Assembly: GCF_004336745.1 (NCBI RefSeq)
Contig: NZ_SJXD01000026.1
Coordinates: 186,001 to 250,000 of the forward strand
Source: Roseococcus sp. SYP-B2431
GTDB lineage: Bacteria; Pseudomonadota; Alphaproteobacteria; Acetobacterales; Acetobacteraceae
Length of the DNA: 64,000 nucleotides
Reading direction: 5' to 3'
Shown here: positions 42,401-49,743 of the stretch, one piece after another
Numbering within the stretch: the stretch's first letter is position 1
Layout: each line of letters begins with the position of its first letter
The notes under the pieces: model-generated
Databases searched by the model: none
Seen by the model: only the letters and a program-made list of their open reading frames with translations
What the model was told of the DNA's origin: nothing
Position numbers and translations under genes: made by a program

Positions 42401-43996
42401 CCAGAGCCCGATGAGGAAGCCCGCGCCCAGCAGCACCAGCATGATCAGATTGGGCAGCACGGCGCGGAAGTCGAGATAGCCCGCCTCCAGGATGCCGCCC
42501 TTGTCCGTCACGTTGAACTTGCCCTTGGAGGGGTCCCACAACGTCAGCAGCGTCACCGGCAGCAGGGGAACCGCCAGCGAGGCTTCGTAGATCTCCGACC
42601 AGAAGGAGTGGCGGTGCTTGCCGTTCAGCCGCGCGGTCGTGGCGACGGCGTGGAACATGTGGCTGCCCGCATAGGCGATGATGGCGAGCGGGCTCGCGGC
42701 GATCACGCTTTCGCCGAGGAAAAGGAAGGCCAGCGGCGAGGTGAGGAAGATCACGCGCGGCAGGGCGAAGAGGAAGCCGAATCCCGCGATAAAGTAGCAG
42801 AAGCGCTGCGCCCATTTCAGCCCCGGCGCGAAGAGCGTGTTCTCCGTCCGCATGATCTGCAGCATGCCGCGCGCCCAGCGCAGCCGCTGGCCGATGTGCA
42901 GCGCGAGGCGCTCGGTGGCCAGCCCGGCCGCGAGCGGGATGCGGAGATAGGCCGTGTGCCAGCCCTTCTGCTGCATCTTCAGCGCGCAGTGGCAGTCCTC
43001 GGTGACGGTGACGTGCGGCACGCCGCCCACCTCCTCCAGCGCCTCGCGGCGGATGACCGCGCAGGAGCCGCAGAAGAAGGCGGCGTTCCACATGTCCGAG
43101 CCGGGCTGGATGGCGCCGTAGAAGAGCAGCCCTTCATTGGGCACGAGGCGCTGGCGCGCCAGGTTCCGCTCGAAGGGGTCGGGCGAGTAGAAATGGTGCG
43201 GCGTCTGCACCATGGCGATGCGCTTGTCGCGCTCCAGCCAGCCGAGGGTCAGCTGCAGGAAGGCCCGCGTCGGCGCGTGGTCGCAGTCGAAGATCGCGAT
43301 GTACTCGCCGTCGGTGTGACGCATCGCGTGGTTGAGGTTGCCGGCCTTCGCGCCCTTGTTGTCCGGCCGGATGATGTAGCCGCAGCCCGCCTCCTCGGCG
43401 AAGTCGCGGAATTCGGGGCGGCGGCCGTCGTCGAGGATCCAGACGTTCAGCCTGTCGCGCGGATAGTCCATGTTCATGGCCGCCAGCACGGTCGGCCGCA
43501 CGAGGTCGAGGCTCTCGTTGTAGCTGGGGATGTAGATGTCCACCGTCGGCCAGGTCTCGGGATCGGCCGGCAGCGGCACCGGCTTGCGGTCCAGTGGGTA
43601 GGAGGTCTGGATATAGGACAGCGTCATCAGGATGCCGGCGAAGAGCTCGGCGCCGAAGAGCCCCGAGCCCAGCACGGTCTGCAGCAGGGAGTCGAATTCC
43701 AGCGTCTCCGTCGCCCGCCAGAAGAGATAGCGCGAGCTGATCATCACCGACATCACGACGAGGACCATCCCGGCTTTGCGGGAGTCGCTGCGGTTCAGGA
43801 CGAGGAAGGCCGCGATCCCCGCCAGGGTCAGCCAGACCTGCCCCTCCTCGGCCATGGGCGTGGTGACGAAGAAGAAGGCGCCGAGCAATCCCAGCGTCAT
43901 GGCGCCGAGGCGCTTCAGCTTCGCGGCGCGCGGCACCGGGCCGGGGAAGGTCTGGACGAACTCGGAAAAGCGCGCGCCGCTCAAGGCTGCCTCCAT
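39446..43996 (-). CDS. bcsAB: Fused cellulose synthase BcsA-BcsB
   Basis: 1516 residues. Residues 1 to ~730 are BcsA: membrane helices, the GT2 catalytic residues DDG (189-191), DCD (238-240), TED (332-334) and QRLRW (370-374), gating loop FNVTDKG (494-500), and a PilZ domain with R575-x3-R579 and N602-L-S-L-S-G607, indicating c-di-GMP activation. Residues ~743-763 form a signal-like helix, then the BcsB periplasmic domains run to a C-terminal membrane helix (VMLLLLASAALIGIPFFWML). Fused AcsAB-type proteins are known from Komagataeibacter. The start overlaps bcsQ by 16 nt. Polymerises UDP-glucose to beta-1,4-glucan and moves it across the inner membrane. Confidence 0.95.
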   Translation of the reverse strand: MEAALSGARFSEFVQTFPGPVPRAAKLKRLGAMTLGLLGAFFFVTTPMAEEGQVWLTLAGIAAFLVLNRSDSRKAGMVLVVMSVMISSRYLFWRATETLEFDSLLQTVLGSGLFGAELFAGILMTLSYIQTSYPLDRKPVPLPADPETWPTVDIYIPSYNESLDLVRPTVLAAMNMDYPRDRLNVWILDDGRRPEFRDFAEEAGCGYIIRPDNKGAKAGNLNHAMRHTDGEYIAIFDCDHAPTRAFLQLTLGWLERDKRIAMVQTPHHFYSPDPFERNLARQRLVPNEGLLFYGAIQPGSDMWNAAFFCGSCAVIRREALEEVGGVPHVTVTEDCHCALKMQQKGWHTAYLRIPLAAGLATERLALHIGQRLRWARGMLQIMRTENTLFAPGLKWAQRFCYFIAGFGFLFALPRVIFLTSPLAFLFLGESVIAASPLAIIAYAGSHMFHAVATTARLNGKHRHSFWSEIYEASLAVPLLPVTLLTLWDPSKGKFNVTDKGGILEAGYLDFRAVLPNLIMLVLLGAGFLIGLWGSFTSEFGTIEGNAYLLNTIWAGMCLIPLSASVAVGREREQSRVRARVEADLPASIRLPGGELLAAHSANLSLSGARLILDRALGVAEGDHVQVCFETGGDTVQLEAEVIRWDGQEAYLQFVIEDIAAEAAVVRAFFGRPDAWLYWDHWPEDKPLRSLLNVVLATADAVFRKYRFGILRAAKPVGPAKPQAPRVSDVVAPRRPVTRGRPVVETVAALLLAAGLAFAAPAAAQGPAQPADPALPTAAALAPVPAASDPAAPDALPPGARIVTRTLRELGLSGPMQLRGISDLQGVLFGLRGDEVVTQARMTVGGAASPQLIPNLSQIAITLNEQAVGTIPMDSARQTFGPMEFPLDPLFFAEVNRLNFRFAGRYTTECNDPLSGLLWATISDLSAVEMRIERLPPQRELARLPEPLFDRRILQGIVTLPMILPETLGPAGLRAAAIAASWFAVQADYRGATFPVSRVAPERGDGIVVAVGVDSVPGVSLPRMDGPTLALIANPTDAFGTLLVIGGRSEAEAVAAAQSLVAARAALSGEVARVVAPSIPGRQPYDAPRWIRTDRAVELGSLVSAQDLQSQGYAPGPVRVPLRTAPDILTWRNRGFPLTLAYRAPPGPVVDVATSRLDAAVSGVYLRSFRLADPPLVPALSAAWDWVSDQTGVGTGTEIRSGRVSIPPYLILGRDELQLRFDMRPMARGDCVAVPADVRAAIEPTSTVDLRRAYRHARLPNLGFFASSGFPFTRMADLSNTAVVVPERANPVELTAFLDLVGQLAATVGLASTGVQVVTPGGLQSVAARDLLVIGTIGRNPALNTLLRDTPVRIEGDRLTLALPDALQDARALFLDAPNGAERGRASAAVNESGGEGLAMLLGAESPLQSGRSVVALTGVTPVAIGGLVAALRDPVLAPRIQGDVALFSGGVMQSFRTQAPYSVGRLPWWLWPQVWLAERPERVMLLLLASAALIGIPFFWMLRRRSLSRLRGRTPS

Positions 43997-44790
43997 TCGA
44001 ACAGGCCCTGATAGGTCTGCGGATCGGCGCCCGGCAGCCTGACGCGCTTCACGATCGCGTCGGCGAGGAGCTGGAAATCCTCGCCCGCCCCTTCCTCCCC
44101 CTCGACCAGCATGCGCCTGTCGGCCAGGGCCTCGGCGAGGGCCTGGTCGCGGCAGACGGCGCCGATCAGGCGCTTGCCGAGCGCCGCCTGCGCCATCTCG
44201 ACCACGGCGTCGGAGAGCGGCTCGGCGTCGTCCACCTGGTTGAGTACGACCACGGCGCGATCGGCCGAGCGGCTGGCCAGCGTGCCGCGACCGAGGAAGC
44301 GGTTGCTGGCGATCTGCGGGATGATCGCCGCGCTGCCGCCATCGGCCAGCAGCACGAGGACCAGCAGGTCGAGCATCGAGGTGACGGCGGTCAGGGCGGC
44401 GTTCGGCCCGGGAGGGCTGTCCACGATGACGATGTTGTCGGGCGTCGCCAGCATGTCGCGCACGGGGTCGGCGAGGAGCGCGGGCTCCTGCGTGAGGGCC
44501 ACGGCGAGCTCGAGCGTGCCCAGCGGGTCCTGCGGGCCGAAGGGCAGCAGCCGCACGCCGGATTCGGTCTCCACCACGCAGTCCCGCCAGAGCGGGCGCG
44601 ACGGCAGGCTGGACAGGAAGCGCCCCTCCTCGCGGATCGAGACGCCGAGATGCAGCCGCAGCGCGTTCTGCGGATCGAGGTCGAGGGCGATCACCTTGTA
44701 GCCGCGCCGCGCCAGGATCGCGGCGACATGGGCGGCGATGGTGGTTTTACCGACCCCCCCCTTGGGCGAGGCGAAGGCGATCAGCGGCAT
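43981..44790 (-). CDS. bcsQ: Cellulose biosynthesis ParA-like ATPase BcsQ
   Basis: 269 residues. MinD/ParA-type P-loop ATPase with deviant Walker A KGGVGKTT (residues 10-17, in FASPKGGVGKTTIAAH), switch region DLDPQNALRLH and Walker B VIVDSPPG. BcsQ (YhjQ) localises cellulose synthesis to the pole in enterobacteria. The start at 44790 gives MPLIAFASPKGG; the open frame upstream belongs to the proline-rich gene's shadow. It lies 7 nt downstream of that gene and overlaps bcsAB. Confidence 0.9.
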   Translation of the reverse strand: MPLIAFASPKGGVGKTTIAAHVAAILARRGYKVIALDLDPQNALRLHLGVSIREEGRFLSSLPSRPLWRDCVVETESGVRLLPFGPQDPLGTLELAVALTQEPALLADPVRDMLATPDNIVIVDSPPGPNAALTAVTSMLDLLVLVLLADGGSAAIIPQIASNRFLGRGTLASRSADRAVVVLNQVDDAEPLSDAVVEMAQAALGKRLIGAVCRDQALAEALADRRMLVEGEEGAGEDFQLLADAIVKRVRLPGADPQTYQGLFEWRQP

Positions 44791-44797
44791 GCGTCGC

Positions 44798-45337
44798 TCA
44801 CAGCAGGTCCCCGGGCCCGCGGCGGCCGGTGCGGGCACGGCGCGGGCGTATTTCGGTGGAGATCTCGTCGAGCAGGGCGAAGCGGCGCGGGGCCCCGGGC
44901 GGCTTCGGGGGCGGAGGCACGGCCGCGGCGGCGGCCTCTGCGAGCAGCCGCAGGCCGGAAGGGCGGGCCGGAGGCGGCGTCCGGGACCAGCTCGGCGGGT
45001 CCGGGATGGGCTCCGGCGCGGCCTGCGGCAGGGCGCTTGCCGGGGCGTTCGGTGGGGCGGCGGCGGCCATGACGGGCGCCGCCGGCTGAACCGGCGCCGC
45101 ATGCACCTCCGCATGCGGGGCGAGCGGCGGCAGGGCTGGCATCGGCGCCGGCGGGGCGGGCGGCTCGTTCTCCGGGGCCAGCACCCATTCGGGCTCGCCG
45201 GGCGCCGGCTCCGGCAGGATCGCCGGCGCCTCCTCGACGGGGCGCTGCGCCGCATCGAAGACGATCGGCGGAAAGGCCACGTAGCGGAAATTCCGGAGGC
45301 CGCTCGCCTTCATGACGTTTGCGATCTCGCGCTCCAA
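44798..45337 (-). CDS. Proline-rich cellulose-operon protein (BcsO/BcsP-like, unverified)
   Basis: 179 residues, first gene of the bcs operon. A short ordered N-terminus (NVMKASGLRNFRYVAFPPIVF) is followed by a ~110-residue Pro/Ala-rich linker and a C-terminal RRFALLDEI motif. Small proline-rich Bcs accessory proteins (BcsO, BcsP) occur at this position in other cellulose operons and share this layout, but I cannot verify homology. The start is TTG at 45337, with AGGAAGGGG about 9 nt upstream; an ATG at 45313 is the alternative. Probably cytoplasmic, possibly a BcsQ partner. Confidence 0.65.
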   Translation of the reverse strand: MEREIANVMKASGLRNFRYVAFPPIVFDAAQRPVEEAPAILPEPAPGEPEWVLAPENEPPAPPAPMPALPPLAPHAEVHAAPVQPAAPVMAAAAPPNAPASALPQAAPEPIPDPPSWSRTPPPARPSGLRLLAEAAAAAVPPPPKPPGAPRRFALLDEISTEIRPRRARTGRRGPGDLL

Positions 45338-45525
45338 CCTGCCGGTCCCCTTCCTGGCGCCTCAGCCGCGGCGCTTGGCCGTCCATCCCCGCTAAGCGGC
45401 GGAGCCGACAGCATACTGCCCGGGTGTTGCAGCACGCCGGGCGGATTCGCGCCAATTCTTGACGGCTGCCTCCTGGTGGACAAAGGCGGCGCGGCATTCT
45501 CCGCAACGCTCCAGGGAGCGACCGG
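45338..45525. other. Probable divergent promoter region (bcs operon / sulfurtransferase)
   Basis: 188 nt with no supported gene. It must hold the promoter of the minus-strand cellulose operon and of the plus-strand sulfurtransferase or the small ORF before it. TTGACG at 45459-45464 is a possible -35, but no convincing -10 follows. Confidence 0.4.
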
Positions 45526-45645
45526 ATGCGTTCCGTCATGATCGGGCGGGACGGGCCCGGCCCGATGGCCTGGCGATATGCGCTGGAGAGCGGCTGGCAG
45601 GATGGGCGCCGCTTCGATCCGACGGCGCTGGTCGGCCGGAGCTGA
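45526..45645 (+). CDS. Candidate 39-residue small protein
   Basis: An ATG with AGGGAG a few bases upstream opens 39 codons ending in TGA at 45643. The peptide begins MRSVMIGRDGPGPMAWRYAL and contains ESGWQDGRRFDP. 34 of its 39 codons end in G or C, as in real genes here. It lies 82 nt before sseA on the same strand. It has no recognised domain; a leader peptide is possible. Short length makes chance occurrence a real alternative. Confidence 0.4.
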   Translation: MRSVMIGRDGPGPMAWRYALESGWQDGRRFDPTALVGRS

Positions 45646-45727
45646 AGGCGGTCGAAGCCGTACCCCGAGCTTGCAAGCGGCCGGAACCGGCCCAAGCTCC
45701 CGCGAAACATTCCCGGAGGATTCGTCC

Positions 45728-46612
45728 GTGTCGACCACCGCCCGCTACGCCCACCCCGAGGCCATCGTCAGCACGCAATGGCTCGAGGAGCACCTTCGCG
45801 ATCCGTCGCTTCGCCTCTTCGACTGCACCACCTACCTGCTCTACGAGACGGGCACCGGACGGCCCTATCGCGTGGAGAGCGGACGCAGCGACTACGAGGC
45901 CGCGCGCATCCCGGGCTCGGCCTTCCTGGACCTTCAGGCCGAGCTCTCCGACCCGTCGAGCGGGCTCAACTTCACCATGCCGGCGCCGGAGGCCCTGGCG
46001 GCGAGCCTCGCCGCGAAGGGCATCGGCAGCGGGACGCGCGTCGTTCTCTATTCCCGCAAGAACATGCAATGGGCCACGCGCGTCTGGTGGATGCTGCGCG
46101 CCATCGGCTTCGACGAGGCGGCGGTGCTCGATGGCGGCTTCGACAAATGGCAGGCCGAAGGGCGGCCGACCGAGACGGGCAGCGCGGACTACCCGCCGGC
46201 CGCCCTCGCCGCCCGGCCGCGCCCGGGGCTGTTCGTCGGCAAGGCGGAGGTGAAGGCAGCCATCGGCGACGCGGGACGCTGCACGATCAACGCGCTCGCC
46301 CCGGACCTGCATAGCGGCGAAAATCCGCGATATGGGCGGCCCGGCCGGATTCCCGGCAGCGTCAACGTGCCGGTTGGGTCCCTGGTGGATCCGGAGACCT
46401 TCGCCTTCCGGCCGCCCGAGGAGGTGGCCGGAGCCTTCGCTGCCGTGGGCGCCGACCGGTCGAAGCGGATCATCCTCTATTGCGGCGGCGGCATCGCCGC
46501 GACGCTGGACGCCTTCCTCCTGCATCAGGTCGGCCATTCCGAGCTGGCGGTCTACGACGCCTCCATGAGCGAATGGGCCAGGGACGAATCCCTGCCGATC
46601 GAGCGCGACTGA
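45728..46612 (+). CDS. sseA: 3-mercaptopyruvate/thiosulfate sulfurtransferase (tandem rhodanese)
   Basis: 294 residues, two rhodanese domains. The N-terminal domain (VSTQWLEEHLRDPSLRLFDC, then YEAARIPGSAFLD) lacks a catalytic cysteine. The C-terminal domain has the active-site loop YCGGGIAAT with the nucleophilic Cys, whose CGGG(I/V) form is closer to mercaptopyruvate sulfurtransferases than to classical CRKG rhodaneses. The start is GTG at 45728, with GGAGGA seven bases upstream; an open frame from 45578 is not conserved in character. Converges with the hydrolase gene across a 3-nt gap. Confidence 0.9.
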   Translation: MSTTARYAHPEAIVSTQWLEEHLRDPSLRLFDCTTYLLYETGTGRPYRVESGRSDYEAARIPGSAFLDLQAELSDPSSGLNFTMPAPEALAASLAAKGIGSGTRVVLYSRKNMQWATRVWWMLRAIGFDEAAVLDGGFDKWQAEGRPTETGSADYPPAALAARPRPGLFVGKAEVKAAIGDAGRCTINALAPDLHSGENPRYGRPGRIPGSVNVPVGSLVDPETFAFRPPEEVAGAFAAVGADRSKRIILYCGGGIAATLDAFLLHQVGHSELAVYDASMSEWARDESLPIERD

Positions 46613-46615
46613 CCC

Positions 46616-47794
46616 TCAGTCCGAGCGCCCGTCCCGTCGCCGCGGCGCCCCCTGCCCGCGCAGGAAGTCCAGCAGCAGCCCCACGGTCGCCTCCGGCTGT
46701 TCCTGCTGCACCCAGTGGCCGGCCCCCGGCACAAGATGGGCGCCGCGCAGATCCGCGCAGGCCGTGGCCTGCATCGCCTCGAAATCGCCGGGCTTCTGGT
46801 ACACGCCCCAGTCGCTGGCGCCGGCGATGTAGCAGGACGGCACCTCGATGCGCCTGCCGGCGAAGAGCCGCATCTCGGCCGCGGCCAGCCCACTCGTCGT
46901 GCAGCGGTAGGATTGCAGCCCGCCCTGGAACCCGGTGCGGCCATATTCCATCGCATAGACGGCGAGATCCTTCTCCGGCAGCCAGCCGTTCGCGGCCACC
47001 TCGGCCGCGCCGGGCATCTCGGCAGCCACCGTCTCCGCCATGCCGAGGCCGGCCGGCATGATGTAGTAGGTCGGCATCCTCGCCAGCTCGGATGCGGTCC
47101 AGGCCGAAAGGCGGAAGGGCGTGTTGGCCGCCCAGTCGGCGCTCTTGTGGTGGTAATAGGCGCGGATGAAGTTCGCGAGGCCCTGCCGCGCGTGCCACAT
47201 GTTCTCGTTGGCCTCGCGGGTCGAATAATACCACTGGTAGTGCTTGCGCGGCGGATCGAGCCGGCCGAGCGCCTCGTTCATCCCGCCCGAGGCCAGGCCC
47301 GCGGCGGCTTCGGGCTGCGGCTGCTCGCCCCTCGGCCAGGGGCGCGGGCCGCCATAGGGCGCGCTCATCAGGGCCACGGAACGGAAGACGTCGGGGCGCG
47401 AGATCGCGCAATTGCCCGCGACGGGCGAGCCGAAGTCGTGGCCGATCACGCTCGCGACCTCCGTGTGGCCCAGGGCCGCCACCAGGGCCAGCGCGTCGCG
47501 GACGTAGTTGAGCGGTCCGAAGCTCTGGATCTCGCCGTCGAAGCTGGCGGTCCAGCCGGTGGTGCGGCCATAGCCGCGCTGGTCGGGTGCCACGACGTGG
47601 TAGCCGGCCTCGGCCAGCGGGACCATGACATGACGCCAGGAGAAGGCGAGCTCGGGGAAGCCGTGCAGCAGCAGCAACAGCGGCCGCCCGGCCTCGCCGG
47701 CCTCGAGCAGGTGCATGTCGAGCCCGTTCACGTGCCGCAGGAGGCGGGCGCGAACGCCCGGGGGAAGGTGGGCCGCGTCGAGCGGATCGTGCAT
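46616..47794 (-). CDS. Alpha/beta hydrolase, epoxide-hydrolase-like
   Basis: 392 residues. Oxyanion-hole motif HGFPE at 44-48, cap-side DQRGYGRT, nucleophile elbow GHDFGS with D120 as nucleophile, and catalytic His in GAGHWVQQEQPE. An aspartate nucleophile with HGFPE is the pattern of soluble epoxide hydrolases and haloalkane/fluoroacetate dehalogenases; the long cap domain favours epoxide hydrolase. The substrate is unknown. The protein begins at MHDPLDAAHL; about 37 nt separate it from the transglutaminase-like gene upstream on the same strand, so the two may be co-transcribed. Confidence 0.85.
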   Translation of the reverse strand: MHDPLDAAHLPPGVRARLLRHVNGLDMHLLEAGEAGRPLLLLLHGFPELAFSWRHVMVPLAEAGYHVVAPDQRGYGRTTGWTASFDGEIQSFGPLNYVRDALALVAALGHTEVASVIGHDFGSPVAGNCAISRPDVFRSVALMSAPYGGPRPWPRGEQPQPEAAAGLASGGMNEALGRLDPPRKHYQWYYSTREANENMWHARQGLANFIRAYYHHKSADWAANTPFRLSAWTASELARMPTYYIMPAGLGMAETVAAEMPGAAEVAANGWLPEKDLAVYAMEYGRTGFQGGLQSYRCTTSGLAAAEMRLFAGRRIEVPSCYIAGASDWGVYQKPGDFEAMQATACADLRGAHLVPGAGHWVQQEQPEATVGLLLDFLRGQGAPRRRDGRSD

Positions 47795-47831
47795 GGAATC
47801 GTCCTCCGTTTCCGGAGGATAGGCCCAGGCC

Positions 47832-48776
47832 CTACGAGGGCGGAAGCGTGCCCGCCTCGATGCGCCGCACCTCCACCGAGACCTCCATCCCCAGAAAATC
47901 CTCCGGCCGGCCGGTGAAGCTGCCGCTGATGGGCGCGGCCTGGCGGATGTCGCGCACCGTCGCCACGCGGATCAGGTCGCGGCTGCCCATGAGGCCGTTG
48001 GTCGGGTCGAAGGCGATCCAGCCGGCGCCGGGGAGATAGACCTCGCACCAGGCATGGGTGGAGCCGGCGCCGAGCAGCGCGCTCTCCTCCGGCACGCGCA
48101 GATAGCCGCTGATGAGCCTCGCCCCCAGGCCCATGGCGCGGCAGGTCTCGATCATCAGCACGGCGAAGTCGCGGCAGGTGCCCGAGCCGCGATCCAGCGT
48201 CTCGATGGGCGTCTGGGTGCCGGCCTCCTCGCGGGCGCGATAGGCGAAGCCGGCCTGGATGCTGGCGTTGATGTCGCGCAGCAGGCCCAACGTCGGCGTC
48301 GGATAGGCGGCCACGAAGCCCTGTCCCCAGCGCAGGACACGGCCTCCGGGATCGGCATATTGCGCGATCATCATGGTGCCGAGGTCGGCGCGGTCGTCGG
48401 GCGAGTAGAGGAAGGGCCAGTTCCGCGCCTCGGGCGTGATCTCGGCCGCGATATCGCGGGCCCGCTCGTCGCCGAAGCGCTCGACGACGAGGTCACTGCG
48501 GATGACCAGCTCCCGCGTCGGCGCGTCGAACTCGGCCATGGCGATGCTGTTGCCGAAGACGTCGTGGAACCAGCGCAGCTTTCCCGGCGGCGAGAGGGTC
48601 AGCGAGGCGGAGAGCAGCCGCATGTCGTGGCTGTCGTGCGGGCGCAGCATCAGCCGCTGCGGGCCGAGCGCGACGGGAACCGCGTAGCGGTAGGTGGTGA
48701 CGTGGGAGACGGCGAGCAGGTCGCGCGGCCGTCCCGGGGACGGGGCATCGGGCGCGGTGGGGGTGGGGACGGACAT
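47832..48776 (-). CDS. Transglutaminase-like cysteine peptidase family protein
   Basis: 314 residues. An N-terminal beta domain typical of bacterial transglutaminase-like proteins (VSHVTTYRYAVPVALGPQRLML) precedes the catalytic core with a complete triad: C201 (GSGTCRDFA), H241 (STHAWCEVYLP) and D257 (FDPTNG). No signal peptide is seen. Such proteins are common in proteobacteria and their substrates are mostly unknown (peptidase or amidase rather than cross-linking is likely). Divergent from the response regulator gene across 99 nt. Confidence 0.88.
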   Translation of the reverse strand: MSVPTPTAPDAPSPGRPRDLLAVSHVTTYRYAVPVALGPQRLMLRPHDSHDMRLLSASLTLSPPGKLRWFHDVFGNSIAMAEFDAPTRELVIRSDLVVERFGDERARDIAAEITPEARNWPFLYSPDDRADLGTMMIAQYADPGGRVLRWGQGFVAAYPTPTLGLLRDINASIQAGFAYRAREEAGTQTPIETLDRGSGTCRDFAVLMIETCRAMGLGARLISGYLRVPEESALLGAGSTHAWCEVYLPGAGWIAFDPTNGLMGSRDLIRVATVRDIRQAAPISGSFTGRPEDFLGMEVSVEVRRIEAGTLPPS

Positions 48777-48875
48777 GCAGGTTCATAGCACCTCCGGCCC
48801 GGCGCCGGGCGCATCTCTCCCGCCGTCGCGCGATCCGTGGCAGGCTGGCCGGCCCAACAGGCTGCACGAACCCAA

Positions 48876-49565
48876 ATGCGCATCCTCCTCATCGAGGACG
48901 ACGAGACCACCGCCGGCTACGTGGCCAAGGGCCTGCGCGAGGAAGGCCACGTCGTGGACCATGCCAATAACGGCCGCGACGGCATGTTCCTCGCCATGAA
49001 CGAGCCCTTCGACGTGATCGTGACCGACCGCATGCTGCCGGGACCGGACGGGCTCTCCATCATCCGCGCGATCCGCCTGGCCGGCATCGCCACGCCGGTG
49101 CTGATGCTGACGGCGCTGGGCGAGGTGGAGAAGCGGGTGGAAGGCCTGGAGGCCGGCGCCGACGATTATCTGGGAAAGCCCTTCGCCTTCGCCGAGCTGC
49201 GCGCGCGCATCCGGGCCCTGGCCCGCCGCCCTTCCGGGCCGCCGGCCGAGCAGTCGGTGCTGAGCCTGGGCGATTTGCGCATGGACCTGCTGCAGCGCAC
49301 GGCCGCGCGCGGCGCGCGCAAGCTCGACCTGCTGCCGACGGAATGGCGGCTGCTGGAATTCCTGATGCGCCATCCGGGCGAAGTCATCACGCGGACCATG
49401 CTGCTGGAGAAGGTCTGGGATTTCTCCTTCGATCCCACGACGAATGTGGTGGACGTGCATGTCAGCCGGCTGCGCCGCAAGCTCGACCTGCCGGGCGAGC
49501 CGCCGATGATCCGCACGGTGCGCGGCGCGGGCTACGCGCTCTCCGCCCCCGGGACGGAGGGATGA
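48876..49565 (+). CDS. OmpR-family two-component response regulator
   Basis: 229 residues. Receiver domain with acidic pocket (IEDDE), phospho-acceptor D51 (DVIVTDRMLPG) and K101 (LGKPF), then a C-terminal winged-helix DNA-binding domain (LLPTEWRLLEFLMRHPGEVITR, VDVHVSRLRRKL, TVRGAGYAL). The start at 48876 yields MRILLIEDDE; 13 upstream codons are open but unconserved. Its partner kinase gene starts 175 nt downstream, separated by a repeat element and a strong hairpin, which is unusual because such pairs normally overlap. The likely target is the nearby degP-type gene (inference). Confidence 0.93.
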   Translation: MRILLIEDDETTAGYVAKGLREEGHVVDHANNGRDGMFLAMNEPFDVIVTDRMLPGPDGLSIIRAIRLAGIATPVLMLTALGEVEKRVEGLEAGADDYLGKPFAFAELRARIRALARRPSGPPAEQSVLSLGDLRMDLLQRTAARGARKLDLLPTEWRLLEFLMRHPGEVITRTMLLEKVWDFSFDPTTNVVDVHVSRLRRKLDLPGEPPMIRTVRGAGYALSAPGTEG

Positions 49566-49592
49566 TGGAGAGGGATCGTCACTCGTCAGCAG

Positions 49593-49700
49593 AATCCGGC
49601 CGCACAGCGGCCGGCGCCGCCCAACCGACCGCCCCGCCGGGTGCCCCCTTGGCGCGGCGAAGCCAAGGCGGCGGAGCCGCCGCCCGGCGTCTGAGGGCGG
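49593..49700 (+). repeat. Dispersed two-hairpin intergenic element, copy 1
   Basis: Hairpin A is CCGGCCGC-ACA-GCGGCCGG (49596-49614, perfect 8-bp arms). Module B has GCGGCGAAGCCAAG, a stem GGCGGC-GGA-GCCGCC (49667-49681) and CCCGGCGTCTGAGGGCGG. Compared with copies 2 and 3, three neighbouring base pairs of the B stem are swapped on both sides, so pairing is kept while sequence changes. It sits between the response regulator and kinase genes and accounts for most of that gap. Confidence 0.85.
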
Positions 49701-49706
49701 AAAAAA

Positions 49707-49743
49707 CATTCCTTCCGGCCGCCTATGGCGACCGGAAGGAATG
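49707..49743. promoter_or_regulatory. Perfect inverted repeat containing the kinase start codon
   Basis: CATTCCTTCCGG (49707-49718) and CCGGAAGGAATG (49732-49743) are perfect complements; the loop holds a further CGCC-TAT-GGCG stem. The final ATG is the predicted kinase start, and GGAAGG, the only Shine-Dalgarno-like sequence, is in the same arm. AAAAAA precedes the repeat, so on the minus strand it reads as a hairpin followed by T6, a classical terminator. It could be a translation-blocking hairpin, a minus-strand terminator, or both. Confidence 0.65.

Noticed and set aside
45578-45727. 50-codon N-terminal extension of the sulfurtransferase
   Set aside because: Arg/Ser-rich and unlike the family; the GTG at 45728 has a strong GGAGGA site.
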